Assembly (NCBI RefSeq): GCF_050624435.1
Contig: NC_134536.1
Coordinates: forward strand, 130,912,758 to 130,976,757
Direction of reading: 5' to 3'
Length of the DNA stretch: 64,000 nucleotides
Origin: Tenrec ecaudatus
Taxonomy: Eukaryota > Chordata > Mammalia > Afrosoricida > Tenrecidae
The notes under the pieces: model-generated
Database searches by the model: none
Seen by the model: only the letters and a program-made list of their open reading frames with translations
Told to the model about the DNA's origin: nothing
Shown here: positions 1 to 8,784 of the stretch, one piece after another
Layout: every line of letters starts with the position of its first letter
How positions within the stretch are numbered: the stretch's first letter is position 1
Made by a program: the position numbers and the translations under genes

Positions 1-934
1 ACCTGAGATGTGCAGCGACCCAGGGTAACTTGAGCCTGCCTCTCCCGGTCTCATTTCCCGTGGCCCTTTCAGAAAGCATCGGGAGGTCTTAAGAAGTGGC
101 TGAGAGGAGGGGCAAGATCAGGCACGGTAGTTCATGGGGTCTCCGCCAGCATGGGGAGCTGCCCAGTGGGCAGGGCGGCCAGGGAGGAGGACAGGGTGGA
201 AAATAGAGGCCTCACCGAGGGAAGGTTTAAATTGTCACTCTGTGAAAGAAGACACCTTGGGGCACCTTGATGGATTGGGTGCTTAATGTGCAGGGACAGC
301 TGGAACCCTAACAGGCCGTTGCCCCAGAGACCCAGCGCAGGCATCCCCGCCCTTCTGGTCACTACCGAGACAAGGTACACAAACAACTGAGTGGCAGGCA
401 CCAGGCACTACACACCCTACTCCCTGCCTAGGGCAGGAGCCTGCCCCCTCTGGCAACCGCTCTGTTGATATAAACATGGGTGGGTGGCCAGGGCTTTGAG
501 CCTCCTGGGCAGCATTGGAACAGGGGGACAAAGGGTCTCCCAGAGCCCGGGGCCTGGGATGGGAGAAGGCACCAGACTTCCAGGGAAGGGCAGGGGACTC
601 AGTTCTCTTTCCCGACTCCAGGCAATCCTCCTTGCCACACAGGATACCCTGTGGTGACAGTGGGCCTTTTGTCCTGCTCACTTCGGTCCTCCAGTCCAGC
701 TGCCTCTCCCAGCACTGCCTCCCTTCCAGAGGTAGGCGCTTTGGATCTTTGAACAAAGTGACCTGATAAGAAGCACGGTTAAGGTGACTAATTATGTACC
801 TCTTTGAAGGTGCTGTTTCCAAGGCCCAAAGACAGCCCCGAGGAAACAAGGTAAACTTAACCATCAACTTTTGAGAGAAGAAGGGCAGGCCTCAGAATGA
901 ACAATGTGTGGGAGGAGACAGAGATGACTGGAGC
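1..934. other. Non-coding flank, mostly unique sequence
   Basis: No recognisable exon, RNA gene or clear repeat is visible. Open frames here on both strands are short, proline- and glycine-rich and lack family resemblance, as expected from GC-rich non-coding DNA. The right part (730-870) is noted separately as a possible regulatory element. By synteny this lies downstream of TSPO2, on the side where APOBEC2 is expected, but no APOBEC2 exon is seen. Confidence 0.5.
730..870. promoter_or_regulatory. Candidate regulatory element with clustered factor motifs
   Basis: A repeat-free stretch packs several well-formed motifs into about 140 bp: a CTTTG-AA-CAAAG palindrome (TCF/LEF or SOX-like), TGACCTGATAAG (nuclear-receptor half-site joined to the erythroid GATA consensus CTGATAAG), a TAATTA homeodomain core and a TTTCCAAGGCCCAAAG segment. 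A GATA consensus near an erythroid gene (TSPO2, 6.5 kb away) is suggestive. Motif clustering alone is weak evidence. Confidence 0.25.
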
Positions 935-1115
935 CCAGGTGGTGTCATGGCGAGGAGTTGGGCTACTAACTGCAAGGACCGCAGTTCAATACCACCAGCC
1001 GTGCCTCCACTCTTGTAAATAGTTGACAGTCTTGGAAACCCACAGGGGCAGTTCTGTTCTGCGCCTATAAGGCTACTATGGGTCGGAATTGGCAGGTAGC
1101 TCTGGTCGTGTATTG
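935..1115 (+). mobile_element. tRNA-derived AfroSINE-type SINE
   Basis: The left part is tRNA-like ('gggctactaactgcaagg' then a degenerate B box 'gcagttcaatacc'). The right part ends in 'gctactatgggtcggaatt', the tail shared with the RTE LINEs of this window. Substitutions throughout show an old copy. It is the first of a cluster of four to five SINE pieces. Confidence 0.8.
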
Positions 1116-1275
1116 GATCATGAGTTGGACTCCTCTCCTCAAGGTCAGCAGTTCGAACCAACCAGCTGCACCTTGGGAGAAAGAGGAGGCATTCTTTTCG
1201 GGAAAAGCGTTCCAGTCTTGGGAAATGACAGGGGACGTTAGAGGGTCCCCACTGATGGCGGCGAGTTTTTAAATT
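1116..1275 (+). mobile_element. AfroSINE-type SINE, second copy in tandem
   Basis: It begins directly after the previous copy, with a B box 'cagcagttcgaaccaacc' and the middle 'gggagaaagaggaggc'. The 3' tail is degraded ('ccccactgatggcggcgag'). Confidence 0.7.
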
Positions 1276-1281
1276 TTATTT

Positions 1282-1400
1282 GATTTTAGATACAGATGAA
1301 GAGCTGGGTGGCACTCCAGTTGCTGAAGGAAAGGTTGGTGGTTCAATCCTGCTCTGTGGGAGAAATGAAGAAATCAGTCAAAATGAAAACACCTATCTGC
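1282..1400 (+). mobile_element. Degraded SINE fragment
   Basis: The segment 'gctgggtggcactccagttg' followed by 'ggttggtggttcaatcctgc' is a diverged tRNA-like SINE head ending in the 'gtgggagaaa' block. No 3' tail follows; the next SINE runs in the opposite direction. Confidence 0.5.
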
Positions 1401-1575
1401 CACAGAGTCAACTTGGATTCATCACCACCCTGCAGGGCAGAGAAGACCTGCCCCTGTGGAGTCTGAGGCTGTCAATCTTTATAGGGGTGGAATGCCTCGT
1501 CTTTCTCCTGCGGGCTGTCTGGTTGGTTCAAACTGCTGATCACCCAATTAGGACCCCACTCCTGATCCAATATGC
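1401..1575 (-). mobile_element. AfroSINE-type SINE, antisense
   Basis: In antisense order it shows 'gcagagaagacctgcccctg', 'gtggaatgcctcgtctttct' and 'gttcaaactgctgatcaccc', the reverse of the SINE body and tRNA-like head. Confidence 0.7.
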
Positions 1576-1671
1576 CAACAGAGTTACCTGCTCCTATGAA
1601 AGATTTTGAAAAAGCCACCCCTCAAAAACAAACAAAAAAAATACAACCCCCAATAAATTAAAACAAACTCG

Positions 1672-1885
1672 GTGCTTCTGACTCATAAACTCACTGTCAT
1701 TGAGTCAATCCTGACTCATAGCAACCCTATAGGACATAGTAGAACTGCTCCTCTGGGTTTCTGAGGCTGTAACTCTTTGTAGGAGTAGAAAGCCTCATCT
1801 TTCTCCTGAGGAGTGGCTGGGGTTTTGAACAGCGGACCTTGCCATGAGCAGCTTGACTCTCTTAATAATCACCACACTGCTAGCA
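1672..1885 (-). mobile_element. AfroSINE-type SINE, antisense, near full length
   Basis: The order is 'cactgtcattgagtcaatcc', 'gactcatagcaaccctatag', 'gtaactctttgtaggagtag', 'aagcctcatctttctcctga' and a degraded tRNA head with 'cacactgctagcatcccaag'. The left end is the shared SINE/RTE tail. Confidence 0.85.
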
Positions 1886-2435
1886 TCCCAAGTGTGTGAA
1901 GGGGTCCCCAAAGGTAGAGGGAGGCCTGAGTAGGGCCTGGAAGATCTTGGCGGGCACCACCTGCGAAGCCCTTGAGCGGGTGGTGTTAATCCTTAAGTGC
2001 TCCACTGCTGGCAGAAAGGGCGGGAGTCCAGTCCACTCAGCGGTGCCTCCCAAGAAAGGTTTGGTGGTCTGTTTCTGAAGCATCAGTCTTGACCACACCC
2101 TGGAGCCATTGAACTTGGTGCACCTTGGGTTGTTATGGGTGCGGACTGACTCAGTGGCATTGACCATGAACAATAGCACTTGCGGATGGGACCGATGGGG
2201 GTTCGGTGCTAGACTCCCCTCCTGTAATGAGAGAGAATCGGATTCATTTCCTAGCCAAGGGGCCTCGTGCGTGGCCACCATCCATCCATGTGTGAGGAGA
2301 CGCTTGCTGTGTGTCTGTGATGTTGACTGTGTTTCGACGGAACTTTCCGACGAAAGCAAACTAGAAAGAAAGGTCCAGATTTCACGGATGGATCACCATG
2401 TGTTGATCCTGTCCCAGGTCACCCTGAAGCAGACC
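1886..2435. other. Non-coding, no recognised feature
   Basis: No exon or RNA gene is visible. The open frames here overlap on both strands and look like neither TSPO2 nor UNC5CL. Traces near 2400-2440 may be the degraded edge of the SINE that follows. Confidence 0.4.
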
Positions 2436-2439
2436 TGCT

Positions 2440-2620
2440 ACACGCGACTCACCCAACGCACTGCTATTGAGCTGAGGGTAGCACTGTCCTGGTGAATTTC
2501 TGAGACCGTAACTCTGTATGGGAGTAGAAAGCCCCTTCTGTCACCCTCAGAGCAGCTGATGGGTTTGAACTGCTGACCTCGCAGTTAGCAGCCCCATACT
2601 TAGCCAGGATCCTGCAGGAG
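2440..2620 (-). mobile_element. AfroSINE-type SINE, antisense
   Basis: It shows 'gaatttctgagaccgtaact', 'gggagtagaaagccccttct', 'gggtttgaactgctgacctc' and 'gcagttagcagcccc' in antisense order. The tail end on the left is diverged. Confidence 0.75.
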
Positions 2621-3715
2621 ACAGTGGCAGCTGCTGTAAGAACACCACCTGAGAGTAAAAGAGGCCTGGGAGGAGGCCCCTGTGGTTTGTTTTGTGGATG
2701 GATTATTGTTAGGACGGTGGGGAACACATGGCTGCCGGCCATCTTTGGACAGAACAGTGCTGGTTCCTGTCCCGCTCAAAACCGCAGGGGCAAGACGGTC
2801 AGTTGCTATGCAACGTCTATACTGCCATTGTTTTTGTGAGGCAGACATTCAACCAAGTGAGTTTCCCCCCCACCCTCCTGTTCCAGTGATTGTTCAGGTT
2901 CACCTCAAGTCTAAAAATCCTGCTCTGTTCTGATGTGGCTTCCTCAGCCATGCCGGCACTAGGAACATCCGGTCTGAAGCCCCAAGAACCAGCGAACTAG
3001 GATACATAGATTGAGATGCTTCCCGCTGCCTCCCCACAGCTCTCTGGAAATTAGGGAGCAGATCGGCGCAGACCCCCGTGTAGCATTCACCTCACCCCTA
3101 CTCATTGAGTCAGTCATACTCAGACTCTTTATACCCACCCGGAGACCAATGAAAGAACGCTGCCCAGGGGCAAGGAAGCGCCCACAGGGTCTGGCTCAGG
3201 GGTGGGATGCGTCTGGCAAAGACAGCTGGCAGCTCCAACTTCACTGAAGCACAAGTCGAGGTAATAAGAGAGCAGGGCTCAGCTTGGGAGCACGCAGCTG
3301 AGAAGTGTAGGTAATGGAAGGGCAAGAGGCCAGCCGGGTGGGGGGACTGTGGGATTAAGGCTGAGTCCAGGAACCAAGGAGCAGGGACAGAGGGGGCACT
3401 TTGAGGACCACCTTTGGGCTCCTAGGATCATAATTTGGGGGTGGACAAAGGCAGGAAGCCCTTTAGCGTGGCTCATGCTCTATTAGGTTTGGGGCACTGC
3501 CCAAATTAAGCTTCTTTCTTGGGCCAATGTCCTAAACTCAAGGCACCTGTGCCCCTGGGTTCATGGCCACAGCTAGCCCCCGGAAAGGCAAGGGCAGGTG
3601 ATAGGTGTGTCACATCTTTGAGATTCAGTTTAACTCTCCCCCCTCCTCCACTGGCCAAACAGGGATAAAATTGGTAGCAAATATTTATAATGCCTATGGG
3701 AGAGGGTCTGTTGTC
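2621..3715. other. Non-coding, mostly unique
   Basis: No exon structure or recognisable repeat longer than about 50 bp is seen. The stretch contains no convincing RNA gene. Confidence 0.4.
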
Positions 3716-3719
3716 CATC

Positions 3720-4080
3720 TGCCCCTTAGTGGTATTGTGGAGGCTTGCCTGTGTTGGGATGCTGGAAGCTAAGCCACTGGTATTTCAAATCCCAGTGAGG
3801 TTCATGCATGGTGGACAGGTTTCGGGGGAGCGTCCAGACTAAGATGGATTAGGAAGAAAGGCCTGATGACCTACGTCTGGATGTTAGTCGTGGAAACACT
3901 CGTGAGCGACAACAGACTCGTGCCTGATAGGATGCCAGCGGACGACACTCAAATTACACAGTGGACTCAGTCACACCAACCATTGTGAGGTGGTGCAGGC
4001 AGGATCACAGGATCAGAAGAGACTTTGTCCTGTCACACATGGGGTCATGTATGCCAATTCAACAGCAACCAACGATAACA
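3720..4080 (+). mobile_element. RTE-type LINE 3' end / related SINE fragment
   Basis: The right half matches the 3' end of the afrotherian RTE LINE in sense orientation: 'cacagtggactcagtcacac', 'aaccattgtgaggtggtgca' and 'caacagcaaccaacgataac'. The left half contains 'aagatggattaggaagaaag', a SINE-like body segment. The copy is strongly diverged. Confidence 0.5.
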
Positions 4081-4544
4081 GCATACAAGGCGACAGCTCA
4101 ATATAGCAGACACTGTGCGGTGCTCAGGACCACTTAGCGACCCTGGCCAGGATAAGGGTACGGACTGACGTATGCAGTGTGGCTCTATCAGTCATGACTT
4201 CCGGATGAAACCTACACATTTAAAAGAGTTCTTCCTACAAATGGACCCCGAAATTAAACGAACAGCTGCTGTAAGCAAACTGACGGGGGTGATGGTAAGG
4301 TCTGCCAGAATGTTCTAGAACACAGGGAGGCAGCTGTTTTGTGCTTCAGGCTCTGGTCAGGCAGACCCACAGACCTGAAGGGGTTCACTCCCCACTTTCC
4401 TGGTTGTTAGAGAGCGTGGGAAACCTTGAAGCAAGTTGGGATTCAGATTGTAGAACGTATCAGGACCAGAGGTGCGTGTGCAACAAATCAGCCTCTGGGA
4501 TTCTGCTTCCATGTAGAAGTGAAGCTAGTGCTTGCTTGCAGGAA

Positions 4545-4890
4545 GCCTGTTGATGCCAAGGTTAAACACTTGGCTGCTAGCCAAAGGTTGGTGGTTCGAA
4601 TCCACACAAGGACTCCGTGAGACACAAACCTGGTGGCTTGTTCCTAAAACAACTTCCAAAGATAACAAAACCAAACCCATTGCTCTCCAGGGGACAGCAG
4701 CCCCATAAGGCAGAGGACGACGCACAGGCTTTCCAGCACTGTCATCTTCATGGAGCACTGGCTCCCATTGGCATCGATTCAGTGGCCACGGCTGGTTTGG
4801 GTTTAATCTTTGTGAAGAGTAGACTGCTGCAGCTTTCTCCCAAGGAGCAATCAACCATGGCTCCCTCAGGGCCCCCTTGGTAAAGCTCAC
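4545..4890. mobile_element. Two abutting SINE fragments in opposite orientation
   Basis: 4545-4640 carries a sense tRNA-like head ('cttggctgctagccaaaggt', B box 'ggtggttcgaatccac'). 4745-4880 carries antisense body and tail ('ggcatcgattcagtggccac', 'gagtagactgctgcagcttt'). They may be remnants of a rearranged pair. Confidence 0.5.
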
Positions 4891-4934
4891 CGCCCAGAGG
4901 ACTCTATGGGGTCACTAATGGACTGGTTGGCACA

Positions 4935-5215
4935 TTTACTAGCCCACATGTACTGACCACGTATCCTGGGCCAGATATCTTTCTGTGCACAATTTCATTG
5001 GCGTTTCCCCCGAATGGAAATCCACACCTAACAGTGGACTCAACAAGGCTCCCCTTTTTACAGACCGGGAAAATGAAACCGTTTGGAATGGTGCATGAGC
5101 TTACCAGTTAATAAATGACAGGGTTAGGATCCAGTCCCAGGATGGTCTGATGCCAGGGCTCCAACTGCAAGCCATGTCACTTAGTGCCCACACTGGGGGC
5201 GGGGTGCTGGGGACT
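4935..5215 (-). repeat. MIR-family SINE, antisense
   Basis: The order of blocks follows antisense MIR: 'ccacgtatcctgggccagat', the 'cagaccgggaaaatgaaacc' block (tail of 'ccattttacagatgaggaaa' type), then 'gacagggttaggatccagtc'. MIRs predate placental mammals, and the divergence fits. Confidence 0.6.
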
Positions 5216-5679
5216 TCACCTATAACAGGTACCAGGAAGGCCCATGGCCGCACTTGGAGAAGCAATCCCAGTGGGCAGTGCTGAACTGGCTGTACATTGG
5301 AACCACCTGAGACACTGGATAACGATAGATGTTCTTCCTTCCCCCTAAGAGAGGGTTATCCCCCTTCTTTTCTTTCTCTCCCCAAATAGGTCCGGTGTGT
5401 GTGGGGGGGTTGTTACTGATCAACCCTGTGAGGAGTTCCCAGTGGGCCCACTAGGCAGTAGGGTGGAGACCCATGACTGCAGGGCATCTGGGCCTCCTGG
5501 CTGGTCTTGTAGAGACCCTGCTTGAGCCCATCAGGACTTTGAAATAAAAGCTGAAGAGGAGCGAAGAGACAGCTTAACAAGTAACTGAGCCGCTTTAGAA
5601 GGAGAAAAGAAGGTTTGGATAAAAAACTCCCACTAGATGAACTTTTCCGCATTCTAAGGTATACCTCCCTGCCCTAGTG
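5216..5679. other. Non-coding, no recognised feature
   Basis: No exon, RNA gene or clear repeat was identified. Confidence 0.35.
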
Positions 5680-5700
5680 CTCTCTCTCTCTCTCTCTCTC
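5680..5700 (+). repeat. (CT)n microsatellite
   Basis: About ten perfect CT dinucleotides. Confidence 0.95.
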
Positions 5701-5741
5701 TTATTGTAACAGTCATTAGTTGCAGGTGTAAGACATGGAAA

Positions 5742-5960
5742 ATATCAAACTCACTGCCACCGAGTTAATTCCGACTCATAGAGACGCTATAGGGTCAAGT
5801 AGAACTGCCCCCCGTGGCTCTCTTAACTCTCTCTCTTTTCTTTTAGTTGGGATTTAATACATACATCCTGTCATTCCATACTCATTCACAGAGACTGTAA
5901 CTCTTGGTGGGAGCCGAAACTGTCACCATTCTCCCTCGGAGCATGGAACACATCAAGAGT
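5742..5960 (-). mobile_element. AfroSINE-type SINE, antisense, interrupted
   Basis: The tail and first half ('ctcactgccaccgagttaat', 'gactcatagagacgctatag') are separated by about 60 bp of unrelated sequence (5825-5885) from the body ('gagactgtaactcttggtgg', 'caccattctccctcggagca'). Confidence 0.7.
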
Positions 5961-6164
5961 TTATTCAAACGAAAAATGCAAGATGATCAGCATAGTGCCT
6001 TGTTATAAACGAGTTGGATGCCACTTGACTCTGAAGGGACTTTCATAGGTTGCCCGGGAAGTTCCGTCCATTGTCTCTGAACTCCACGTTTCCACCACCA
6101 CCTCGAAGCCCCCTCATGTTTAATTTTGCTTCTAGAGAAGCTTTCCAAAAGATTTTGTTTCTCA

Positions 6165-6655
6165 GCTGTGTTCGTCCGGGTTGACTAGAGAAGCAAATTC
6201 ATCGACACTCCTATGTGTACAGGAAACAGCTTTATATAAAGAGTAATTATAAATTGTACATTGAAAAAACACCCAGCCCAGTCCAGATCAAGCCCATAAG
6301 TCCGATATTAGTCCACATGTCCAGTTCCAGTCTGTAAATTCCTCTTCAGTCTCACGCAACACATGGAATGTGTTCACAGGTCAGTGAGTGGAAAGTCTTC
6401 CGGATCCAGTGGTGGTGGAATCATCTCAGCTCTGGGTTGCATCTCCACGTGGCTCCTTCAGCTCCAGGGTGCTGGCTCCATGTATCTTGTCAACAGGGAG
6501 TGAATGTGTGTCCCTCCTCCAGCGAGCTATTTATCTCCTTAGCGCCTCCAAATGAGGTCATCAAGTGGCGACCTGATAGACAGGCTAAACTCCACCCTTC
6601 ACTCTTTAATAGTCCCAAGTTGACAACAGATTATGTAACTACCACATCAGGTAAT
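6165..6655 (+). repeat. Interspersed repeat family A, copy 1
   Basis: It aligns with the repeats at 62727-63235 and, in part, 59890-60500. All begin with a 'gtt..ctagagaa/ttagagaa' block. The two better copies share 'aagcccataagtccgatatt' (here) and 'aagcccacaagtccaacatt' (third copy), then a 'cct..tcaca' block and a 'gggttgcatc' block. I cannot assign the class; it could be an LTR or a LINE-derived element. Strand is arbitrary. Confidence 0.6.
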
Positions 6656-6664
6656 AAAAACTCT

Positions 6665-6985
6665 GTGTCCTCACCATGCACCATGGCTGGGGGCGGGGAC
6701 AGTTTGCTGAGTGAAATAATTCAGGAGCAAAAGAACCAACACTGCGTGATCCCGCTGACATGAAACAAGCTGGTATCTAGGAACCCAGGCGGCGGGCACA
6801 CCGGGTGTGGGTTCACAGCGGTGAGATGTTTGGGACAAAGATCGCAGTGATGGGGACGTGACATGATATATGTAATCAAAATCACTGAACTGTAAGTGTG
6901 GACGTTGTTGCTTTCCTGGTGTCTTGGCGTGTTTATCTTTACCACAATAAAACTGAAAAGACCAGCGTCTGAAATGTTTCTGTGG
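6665..6985 (+). mobile_element. Probable LINE-1 3' UTR fragment
   Basis: The segment ends with 'gtttatctttaccacaataa' and 'aactgaaaag', and contains 'gacatgatatatgtaatcaa' and 'aaatcactgaactgtaagtg', a layout typical of old LINE-1 3' ends. Assignment is by pattern only. Confidence 0.4.
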
Positions 6986-7127
6986 GTTTGGAAGGAGTGG
7001 ATGTTGGTGTTGGTGTCCGCCCCCCCCTGCACCTCATTGCCATATATACACTTAGGTGTATACACACACACACACACTTCCCACCCTGAAGCCCTCCACA
7101 CCACACACTCCAAGCCAGTACCAGGAT

Positions 7128-7133
7128 TTTATT
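7128..7133 (-). terminator. Candidate TSPO2 polyadenylation signal
   Basis: AATAAA on the minus strand lies about 255 bp downstream of the TSPO2 stop codon and is the nearest canonical signal seen. Use of this site is inferred. Confidence 0.45.
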
Positions 7134-7388
7134 ATTTGCATGTAAATATATATATAGTATGTCTCTCTCTCCTTCCCACTTTGACTTCTATGGAAAGGAA
7201 GCACCATGTCCCCAGGTGACCACATTGGGACAAACCACCCTTAGGGAATCAGCAATTCTTGGCTCCTTCCCTCCCTGACCTAGTGCTGAAGCCTTGCTTG
7301 CTGCCTCTCCCACCCCTTCCCTGGCCACTCTCTCTGCTCCCACCCTGCCCCATCCTCAGCAGCTCTCCTCCCCCGTGGTGGCCTGCAG

Positions 7389-8764
7389 CTAGGGCTCTGG
7401 ACATAGGCTGTCCCTCCACAGGTGATAGGCGATGGAAGCTGTCACGGTGAGCCAGGCCAGGTAGGGCAGCAGGAGCAGGGCGGCCAGCTTGTTGATGGGG
7501 TGCCAGATGAGAGCGGTGCTCACCACCAGGCCGTAGAGCAGCAGCAGGTGCAGCAGGGCCTGGGACAGAGGGACAGGGCAGTCAGCCAGGCTGCCCGATG
7601 GAAACAGCCCGAGCCCTGTGTTCAGCTCAGCTACATTCCTGGGCGTCTTCATGCACCCGACATACAGGAGGGGGGACAAGTCTAGGCTCCCTGGCTGAGC
7701 TTGGTGGGTCTGCTCGGGCCTGGGGGGTTTCCTTTGCCCTCCTCGTGAGTGCCTTACCAGACCGGTGTTGTGGATGGCAAAAAAGAGGACCAGGACGGTC
7801 CAGCTGATGGTGAGCTGCACAGCATACAGGCCAAGAGGCAGGACCAGCGGCCGCCCGAAGCCCCCTCCCAGGTCCTTCCACACCAGGTACGAGGCATAGC
7901 TGTGGAAAGACGGTGGCAGAAGAGCTCCGAGGGAGGGCGCGCCATGGCAAATGGAAGGGGACTCCGGTGTAAGGACTCTTGGTGACCAAGAGGGGACCCT
8001 TGTGGCCACAGTGGGAGCAGGTGGGTCTGGGCAGTGGGTGAGGAGCAGTAGGAGTTGGTGGGAGGGGTCCGGGCTGGTGAGGTCGGGGAGGGGCTGGGAG
8101 GAGTGGAGAGGGTGGAAGCAAAGGGCTGGCGGGAACTCTAGGCAGGCCTGGAAGGTTTCTGGGAATGTTTTACAGCCTTTCATTGGGGGGCCCCTAGAAG
8201 TGGCAGGATGGGGTACCCTCCCTTGAAAGTCCACATGGAGCAGTAGTTCAAGGTTGGGGCGCCTGGTTTCCACAGACGTCAGAGGGGCAGGATAACAGGC
8301 AGGCTGCTCAGGGAACCAGCCCCCCATCCTTTTATAGCACCCTGTTAGAGACTCCTGGTGGGGTTGTGGTAACGTGTTGGGCTGCTAACCACAAGGTCAG
8401 TGGTTTGAATCCACAAACTGCTCTTTTGAAGAAAGATGAGGCAATCAGCTTCCATAAAGGTTTATGGACTCAAAGCCCTACTCTACCTGTAGGGTGGCAA
8501 CGAGTCAGAATCGATTCGATGGCGGAGGGCCTGGGGTGGGGGGGTCCAAGCTGTGGGTCCCAGGGCCATGGTGTGAGAAATGGCCACTCACCCTACGACT
8601 GAGTACATGCTTGTCCAAACCAGCAGGAAGACTTTGTGGGGAGGGCACCAGGCTGGCTTCCTCTGGCCCTCACACCAGCCAGGCATCCGATGACGGGCAA
8701 AAAGCCAGACCAGGATGGGCCCCAGCTGGGGGAGGGCCACAAAGATGGCCCCTTGGGGCCACAT
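7389..8764 (-). CDS. TSPO2: Translocator protein 2, three coding exons
   Basis: TSPO2 is a five-helix membrane protein of the TSPO/MBR family. It is known to be expressed in maturing erythroid cells and to bind and redistribute cholesterol. Coding exons are 8592-8764, 7758-7899 and 7389-7559, with GT/AG borders and continuous phase (codon 58 is split by intron 1; intron 2 is phase 0). The product is 161 residues. Predicted helices are near 4-22, 44-64, 76-99, 104-123 and 130-150. The WHPIN motif (124-128) and a cholesterol-recognition pattern (V144, Y150, R154) are intact. The start is the Met of MWPQG. An acceptor at 8785-8786 leaves 20 nt of 5' UTR in this exon, so a non-coding first exon should lie upstream. 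The C-terminus stops soon after the last helix (…LCPEP), somewhat shorter than the roughly 170-residue human protein. A SINE sits in intron 1. It is divergent from UNC5CL, as in other mammals. The family call is firm. Confidence 0.95.
8345..8530 (+). mobile_element. AfroSINE-type SINE in TSPO2 intron 1
   Basis: This nearly complete copy runs 'gggctgctaaccacaaggtc', B box 'ggtttgaatccac', then 'aacgagtcagaatcgattcg' and 'atggcgg'. It lies antisense to TSPO2, about 60 bp from the intron donor, and breaks no splice signal. Confidence 0.9.
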
Positions 8765-8784
8765 TCTGCTTGAGAAGGCCCAGT

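Noticed and set aside
283-867. A 194-codon minus-strand frame at the left edge
   Set aside because: GC-rich shadow without recognisable domain. It was checked for APOBEC2 zinc-deaminase motifs and none was seen.
7389-8327. A 312-codon continuous frame over TSPO2
   Set aside because: Only the segments 7758-7899 and 7389-7559 align with TSPO2. The rest reads through introns that have proper GT/AG borders.
8345-8530. tRNA gene suggested by the B-box-like ggtttgaatcc
   Set aside because: It is part of a complete SINE; no tRNA cloverleaf can be folded. The same applies to the other SINE heads.
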